From: an uncultured Clostridia bacterium
Lineage (GTDB): Bacteria > Bacillota_A > Clostridia > Oscillospirales > Oscillospiraceae
Direction of reading: 5' to 3'
DNA length: 27,580 nucleotides
Assembly (NCBI GenBank): GCA_946408145.1
Contig: CAMJQX010000002.1
Span: forward strand, 1-27,580
Shown here: positions 27,355 to 27,580 of the stretch, piece by piece
How positions within the stretch are numbered: the first letter of the stretch is position 1
Layout of the letters: each line of letters begins with the position of its first letter
Notes under the pieces: generated by a model
Seen by the model: the letters and a program-made list of their open reading frames with translations, nothing else
Told to the model about the DNA's origin: nothing
Databases searched by the model: none
Program-made: the position numbers and the translations under genes

Positions 27355-27580
27355 ATGTCCGGACATTCCAAATGGCATAACATACAGAAGACCAAGGGCG
27401 CGGCGGACGCCAAGCGCGCGCAGGCCTTCACGAAGATCGCGCGCGAGATGATCGTGGCCGTCAAGGAGGGCGGCGGCGGGGATCCGCGCTCCAACTCCAA
27501 GCTGGCCGCCGTCATCGCCAAGGCGAAGGCCGCCAACATGCCCAACGACAACATCAAGCGCACCATCGACAAGGCGCTCG
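27355..27580 (+). CDS. yebC: YebC/PmpR-family protein (5' part)
   Basis: The first 75 residues of a YebC/PmpR-family protein, cut by the window end. The opening [21 protein letters not shown] and KIAREM...GGGDP...[14 protein letters not shown] segments are the family signature. The family is described both as transcription regulators and, more recently, as ribosome-associated factors that ease stalling at proline stretches. AAAGAGGAG (27336-27344) lies 10 nt before the ATG. A good promoter directly upstream shows it is the start of a new unit. Confidence 0.95.
   Translation, partial: MSGHSKWHNIQKTKGAADAKRAQAFTKIAREMIVAVKEGGGGDPRSNSKLAAVIAKAKAANMPNDNIKRTIDKAL

Overview
The window looks like a chromosomal housekeeping segment of a high-GC, endospore-forming Bacillota, most likely a clostridial lineage of the Oscillospirales type. 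The evidence is the Bacillota-specific gene set (RemA, CdaA/CdaR, PrkC with PASTA repeats, PrpC, RecD2, RsgA), the near-Bacillus order yicC-remA-gmk-rpoZ-priA-def-fmt-rsmB-rlmN-prpC-prkC-rsgA, and a sporulation-type SPOCS/LysM protein, all in clearly GC-rich DNA with strong third-position GC. The lineage is an inference from gene content; no rRNA is present to confirm it. Every gene I can support is on the + strand, and I see no tRNA, rRNA, CRISPR array, transposase or phage gene.

Region 1 (1-8513): a Cys-tRNA(Pro) deacylase-like protein, then uvrA and recD2 (DNA repair), comFC (competence-type phosphoribosyltransferase), a stand-alone divergent MreB, and ispD-ispF (two steps of the MEP isoprenoid pathway). 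Spacings are 0-26 nt, often with overlaps.

Region 2 (8514-10024): a 138-nt gap carrying an exact 18-bp palindromic hairpin, then a two-gene cassette of a DUF3343 Se/S-carrier-like protein and a class V aminotransferase (cysteine desulfurase-like), joined by a GTGA overlap.

Region 3 (10047-25546): a full-consensus sigma-A promoter (TTGACA-17-TATAAT) precedes cdaA. Sixteen closely packed genes follow with no visible terminator until a strong hairpin with a T-run after the cca-type gene. This could be one transcription unit of about 15.5 kb. It links c-di-AMP synthesis and its regulator, an RseC-type redox membrane protein, RNA turnover (YicC), a biofilm regulator (RemA), GMP kinase, RNA polymerase omega, replication restart (PriA), initiator formyl-Met handling (Def, Fmt), rRNA methylation (RsmB, RlmN), Ser/Thr phosphatase and kinase signalling, ribosome assembly (RsgA) and tRNA 3'-end maturation.

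Region 4 (25545-27276): two very small membrane-type or amphipathic proteins and a SPOCS-LysM protein, probably a spore-associated cassette. Its start overlaps the terminator of the preceding unit. Region 5 (27277-27580): a good extended -10 promoter and the 5' end of a yebC-family gene cut by the window edge.

I found no clear new multi-gene system. The most interesting points are the terminator/start overlap before the two microproteins, the unexplained 18-bp hairpin before the DUF3343 cassette, the unusual MreB, and the very long c-di-AMP-led operon that has lost coaBC and glmM from their usual neighbouring positions.
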